This document shows, piece by piece, positions 6,441-9,182 of a stretch of 9,182 bases of DNA. The stretch is taken from NCBI GenBank assembly GCA_050942995.1, contig JBMNOI010000140.1, forward strand, positions 1-9,182, written 5' to 3'. Source of the stretch: JBMNOI01 sp050942995 (lineage in GTDB: Bacteria; Chloroflexota; Anaerolineae; UBA1429). Made by a program: the position numbers and the translations under genes. Below the pieces are notes generated by a model, which was not told the DNA's origin, did not search any database, and saw only the letters and a program-made list of their open reading frames with translations. Every line of letters starts with the position of its first letter. Within the stretch, counting starts at the first letter, position 1.

Positions 6441-7036
6441 CAACCATCTCCCTCTACCGAATCAAGCGTCTCTTTCAATAACTTGCGCGCATAGCTCAGG
6501 CGCGACATCACCGTACCGATCGGAATCTGTAATACCTGAGCGATCTCTTTATACGACAACTGCTCGTACTCGCGCAGGATCAGCGTCACGCGGGTGTTGG
6601 GCGGCAACGCCTCGATGGCTCTGCGTACCCGACGGGCCTCATCGCGTAACAGCACGATCTCTTCCGCCGATGCCCGGGGCTCGCCATGGGTATCCTTTAG
6701 CTCAACCTCGGGGCGTCGCTCGCGCAATGTGTCGATGGCGGCGTTCACCGTGATGCGATAGACCCATCCGGCAAACGCCCCCTTCTGACGATGTTCGCTC
6801 AGGTTACGCCACACACGCACCAGCACTTCCTGGGCCACATCTTCAGCCTCTGCCGCCGACCCCACCACACCATAGGCCGTGCACAACACACGCCCTCGAT
6901 AGCGGCTTACGAGTCGGGCAAAAGCCCCCACATTGCCGCCTGCAGCAGCCTGAATCAGTTCCGCCTCGGAGGGTTCTCCCTTGCCCGACAAAGTTGCTTC
7001 GGGGCGGTATTCCTCCGAGCGACCTTCGGTCGCCAT
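6440..7036 (-). CDS. ECF-type RNA polymerase sigma factor (sigma-70 family)
   Basis: A 198-residue extracytoplasmic-function sigma factor. Region 2 covers about residues 36-106, with AEDVAQEVLVRVWRNL and the -10-contacting GWVYRITVNAAIDTLR. Region 4 covers about 139-188, with IEALPPNTRVTLILREYEQLSYKEIAQVLQIPIGTVMSRL, the helix-turn-helix for the -35 element. There is no sigma region 3 or 1.1, as expected for the ECF class. An extra N-terminal tail of about 25 polar residues precedes region 2. ATG 7036 has GAGAGG upstream at a slightly long distance (12 bases). The stop overlaps the anti-sigma start. The target promoters are unknown, and I found no clear ECF-type autoregulatory promoter upstream. 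The gene is divergent from the hydrolase-Nudix-mnmG operon. Confidence 0.95.
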   Translation of the reverse strand: MATEGRSEEYRPEATLSGKGEPSEAELIQAAAGGNVGAFARLVSRYRGRVLCTAYGVVGSAAEAEDVAQEVLVRVWRNLSEHRQKGAFAGWVYRITVNAAIDTLRERRPEVELKDTHGEPRASAEEIVLLRDEARRVRRAIEALPPNTRVTLILREYEQLSYKEIAQVLQIPIGTVMSRLSYARKLLKETLDSVEGDG

Positions 7037-7186
7037 GGTCGTGTCGATCCTCTCTATGATTAGACGACGTGCATGCCGATGTTATTCGATCGTTTCGTGC
7101 GCCAACGCGATCCGGCCGAACTCTTCTCCTCATTTGATCATAACCGGTTTGGACGCCGAATAAAAGTTCGCCACGGAACAGCCCTG

Positions 7187-7195
7187 TGCTATAAT
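7187..7195 (+). promoter_or_regulatory. Extended -10 promoter of the hydrolase-Nudix-mnmG operon
   Basis: TG-C-TATAAT is a perfect -10 hexamer (7190-7195) with the extended TG. The -35 position is poor (TTCGCC at 7167-7172, 17 bases upstream), consistent with an extended -10 promoter. Transcription would start near 7202, giving a leader of about 70 bases. No clear promoter for the divergent sigma gene was found in the rest of the 7037-7272 intergenic region. Confidence 0.65.
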
Positions 7196-7272
7196 CGAGT
7201 GACTCACTTTCTATACGCACTCATCCGGGCCGACGATTCGGTCTGTATCGCCCGATCCGGGAGTTTACGCCG

Positions 7273-8061
7273 ATGCAGAATCTCAGATTCCATGGCCATG
7301 CCCCCTATCGCGTCGCCGTCGTTCACGGCGGACCGGGCGCTCCGGGGAGCATGGCGCCCGTCGCCCGAGAACTCGCCGCCCATCGGGGGGTGCTGGAGCC
7401 GTTGCAGACCGCCGATTCCATCGAGGGGCAGGTCGACGAGTTACGGACCGTATTGCAAACCCATGGCACACCACCGATGGCGCTGATCGGCTGGTCGTGG
7501 GGGGCCTGGTTGGCCCTCATTACGACGGCACAGCATCCGGCGCTGGTATCCCGACTGGTGTTGGTGGGCAGCGGTCCCTTCGAGTCTCGGGACGCCGCCG
7601 ACATCATGCCCACACGGCTGAGCCGCCTGGACGCCGCCGCGCGCGCCGAGATCGACGCGCTGTCTCGCCGTCTGGCCGATCCCGCTCGTGAGAATCGAGA
7701 TGAGGTCCTGGCCCGGATGGGCTCGTTGTTATCGTCCGCCGATACATATGATCCGCTGCCCGTCGCCAACGATACGGTGACTTTTCAAGGCAATATCTAT
7801 CGGCGGGTTTGGGGCGAGGCCGAGGTGTTGAGGAAACGTGGCGCATTGCTGGCCCTGGCCGGTCGGGTGCGTTGCCCGGTGCTGGCCATCCACGGTGACC
7901 ATGACCCTCATCCTGCCCGGGGCGTGTATGAGCCGCTGTCTTCCGTGGTGGCCGATTTTCGTTTTGTACTGCTGGAGCGCTGCGGGCACGAGCCCTGGAT
8001 CGAACGGCACGCCCGCGATCGATTCTACGACATCCTGTGTCGTGAACTGGAGCAGATCTGA
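7273..8061 (+). CDS. Alpha/beta-fold hydrolase
   Basis: A 262-residue soluble alpha/beta hydrolase. The sequence shows the HGGPG oxyanion-hole motif at residues 18-22, the nucleophile elbow GWSWG with Ser75, an acidic residue in HGDHDPHP (Asp211 most likely) and the catalytic His239 in ERCGHEPW. The cap region between about 103 and 195 is helical and not distinctive. HGGPG also occurs in proline iminopeptidase relatives, but the protein is shorter than typical members, so substrate and reaction remain open (peptide, ester or similar). The ATG at 7273 has GGGAG at 7259-7263. It is the first gene after the extended -10 promoter and lies 56 bases upstream of the Nudix gene on the same strand. 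Confidence 0.9.
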   Translation: MQNLRFHGHAPYRVAVVHGGPGAPGSMAPVARELAAHRGVLEPLQTADSIEGQVDELRTVLQTHGTPPMALIGWSWGAWLALITTAQHPALVSRLVLVGSGPFESRDAADIMPTRLSRLDAAARAEIDALSRRLADPARENRDEVLARMGSLLSSADTYDPLPVANDTVTFQGNIYRRVWGEAEVLRKRGALLALAGRVRCPVLAIHGDHDPHPARGVYEPLSSVVADFRFVLLERCGHEPWIERHARDRFYDILCRELEQI

Positions 8062-8101
8062 GAATCGCCCGCCTCGCGCCGCATTATCATATGCCTTGTC
8101 C

Positions 8102-8109
8102 GGGAGAAG
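8102..8109 (+). promoter_or_regulatory. Ribosome binding site that sets the Nudix start
   Basis: GGGAGAAG lies 8 bases before ATG 8118, selecting that codon over the in-frame ATG at 8091, which has no such element. The surrounding bases resemble the leader before the hydrolase gene (7257-7275). Confidence 0.7.
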
Positions 8110-8117
8110 TATACGCC

Positions 8118-8705
8118 ATGGTCACGAGTGAACACCTTGTCGCCGGAATTGAGGTGGCCGTCGAACGCTACGGACGGCCGGAGACACGCCATTACATCCT
8201 GGATGTGAGCGCGAATCAGTTCGACTACTGGTCGGGGGTTGCTCAGAGACGCCCCGCCGAGGTGGTGCTGGCGCTGCGCCGCCCCGACGGGCGGTTTCTG
8301 CTACATACCAAATCGTTCTATCCTCAGAGTGTCTATCGACTGCTCACCGGCGGGGTGCATCCCGGCGAGGACCTGATCGCCGCCGCCCTGCGCGAGGCGA
8401 TGGAAGAGACCGGGCACGCGGCGCAGATCGAGCGATTTCTGGGTATTTTGCACTATCGCTTCAGACATGCGGGACGCGAGATACCCTTTGTATCCTACGT
8501 CTTTTTGCTCACGCTAAAGGATGGCGAGGTGCAGGCTCGGGATCTGGGCGAAAGGATCACCGGCTACCGCGAGGTGCCGCTGCAAGAGTTGAGCGCTATC
8601 GCCGACGAACTGGAGGCGCTGGACCCTGATTGGGTCGAATGGGGCCGCTTTCGGGCGGTGGCCCATCGGTTTCTGCTAGAGGTTATGACATCAAACGATG
8701 AATAG
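8118..8705 (+). CDS. Nudix hydrolase
   Basis: A 195-residue protein with a complete Nudix box at residues 78-100: Gly78, Glu84, Arg92-Glu93 and Glu96-Glu97 in the REAMEETG segment, followed by His100 where an aliphatic residue is common. This motif binds Mg2+ and hydrolyses nucleoside diphosphates linked to another group. The region before the box (AEVVLALRRPDGRFLLHTKSFYPQSVYRLLTGGV) is the usual beta-strand lead-in. The N-terminal 45 residues include a strand-like YILDVSANQFDYWSG with no obvious assignment. The C-terminal tail (about 150-195) is acidic and helical. The start is ATG 8118, from its ribosome binding site. The stop lies inside the mnmG start region (8-base overlap), so translation is likely coupled. 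Substrate is not predictable from the box alone. Confidence 0.92.
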   Translation: MVTSEHLVAGIEVAVERYGRPETRHYILDVSANQFDYWSGVAQRRPAEVVLALRRPDGRFLLHTKSFYPQSVYRLLTGGVHPGEDLIAAALREAMEETGHAAQIERFLGILHYRFRHAGREIPFVSYVFLLTLKDGEVQARDLGERITGYREVPLQELSAIADELEALDPDWVEWGRFRAVAHRFLLEVMTSNDE

Positions 8706-9182
8706 TTCCATCCATACTCAAGCCGCAACCGCCGGCACATATGGCGTCATCGTGGTGGGAGCCGGCCACGCCGGCTGCGAGGCCGCCCTGGCCGCGGCCC
8801 GCATGGGGCGCCGCACGCTACTCCTGACTATGAATCTGGATCTGCCGGCTCATATGCCATGCAACCCCAGTATCGGCGGTTCGGCCAAGGGCCAGCTTGT
8901 GCGCGAAATCGACGCTCTGGGCGGCGAGATGGCGCGCAATATCGACCGCACCTGCATCCAGATCCGCCGGTTGAACCCCTCCAAAGGGCCCGCCGTGCAG
9001 ACGCTGCGCGCCCAGGCCGACAGGCGGCTCTATTCCATCAGCATGAAGCACGTCTTGGAGGCCACGCCCAACCTGCATCTGGCTCAGGGCACTGTGGACG
9101 AGATCCTCACCCGGGGGGATATCGTGACCGGTGTTCGCCTGGCCGACGGGGACGAATTCGCCGCGCGCGCCGTCGTCATCGC
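8698..9182 (+). CDS. mnmG: tRNA uridine-5-carboxymethylaminomethyl modification enzyme MnmG, N-terminal part
   Basis: MnmG (GidA) is the FAD-binding partner of MnmE. Together they modify the wobble uridine (U34) of certain tRNAs in the cytoplasm. The first 161 residues are present and the frame is open at the window edge (full length is about 630). They show the FAD-binding Rossmann motif VIVVGAGHAGCEAALAAARMG at about 17-37, CNPSIGGSAKGQLVREIDALGG (55-76), and the MnmG signature LNPSKGPAVQTLRAQADR (92-109). The start at ATG 8698 precedes the Rossmann strand by about 15 residues and overlaps the Nudix stop (TAG 8703-8705). The nearest AGAGG is about 15 bases upstream, a weak site, so termination-reinitiation from the Nudix gene is plausible. 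No other in-frame ATG lies before the Rossmann strand. Confidence 0.95.
   Translation, partial: MNSSIHTQAATAGTYGVIVVGAGHAGCEAALAAARMGRRTLLLTMNLDLPAHMPCNPSIGGSAKGQLVREIDALGGEMARNIDRTCIQIRRLNPSKGPAVQTLRAQADRRLYSISMKHVLEATPNLHLAQGTVDEILTRGDIVTGVRLADGDEFAARAVVI

Noticed and set aside
7037..7186. An ECF-type autoregulatory promoter upstream of the sigma factor
   Set aside because: GAAC-like and CGTC-like pieces occur on the minus strand, but their spacing does not fit the usual 16-17 bases, so no site is called.
1..9182. tRNA, rRNA, CRISPR, insertion sequence or attachment-site signals
   Set aside because: No tRNA cloverleaf, spaced repeat array, transposase or integrase frame, or flanking inverted repeats were seen by eye on either strand.

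Overview
The window is 9.2 kb of GC-rich bacterial chromosome, nearly all housekeeping or ordinary accessory genes. There are no rRNA, tRNA, CRISPR, phage or insertion-sequence signals. The organism cannot be named from the sequence. The RecN signature variant SGGETSRLMLAMK, the ECF sigma / zinc-finger anti-sigma / polytopic membrane protein trio and the M20 PepT-like peptidase would fit Chloroflexota, but this is a weak inference.

Left part (plus strand, 1-3254): the C-terminal end of recN runs into a closely spaced PepT-like M20 metallopeptidase. A convincing intrinsic terminator (1761-1817) follows, then a monocistronic malic enzyme with its own ribosome binding site.

Middle (minus strand, 3275-4644): a malate dehydrogenase gene lies tail to tail with the malic enzyme, 20 bases apart. 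It appears to be a decaying pseudogene. It has a 2-base deletion just after the start, an in-frame amber codon at a normally Gln position, and lost or altered blocks in the second half. Its leader is about 360 nt long. Upstream is a predicted extended -10 promoter that coincides with a TGTGA-N6-TCACA (CRP/FNR-family type) palindrome and with three TCACAA elements spaced exactly 17 bp apart. The regulatory DNA therefore looks well ordered while the gene is broken. If so, the strain may rely on malic enzyme or another dehydrogenase at the malate node.

Right-middle (minus strand, 4708-7036): a three-gene operon of ECF sigma factor, zinc-finger anti-sigma factor (TGATG overlap) and a multi-pass membrane protein of unknown function. 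It ends at a perfect 26-base palindrome followed by a T run.

Right end (plus strand, 7187-9182): a second operon, divergent from the sigma factor, starts at an extended -10 promoter (TGC-TATAAT). It encodes an alpha/beta hydrolase, a Nudix hydrolase and, overlapping the Nudix stop by 8 bases, MnmG (tRNA uridine modification), which runs off the window.

I did not find a convincing previously undescribed multi-gene system. The observations most worth checking are the degenerate mdh with its intact-looking regulatory region, and the unassigned membrane protein in the sigma operon.
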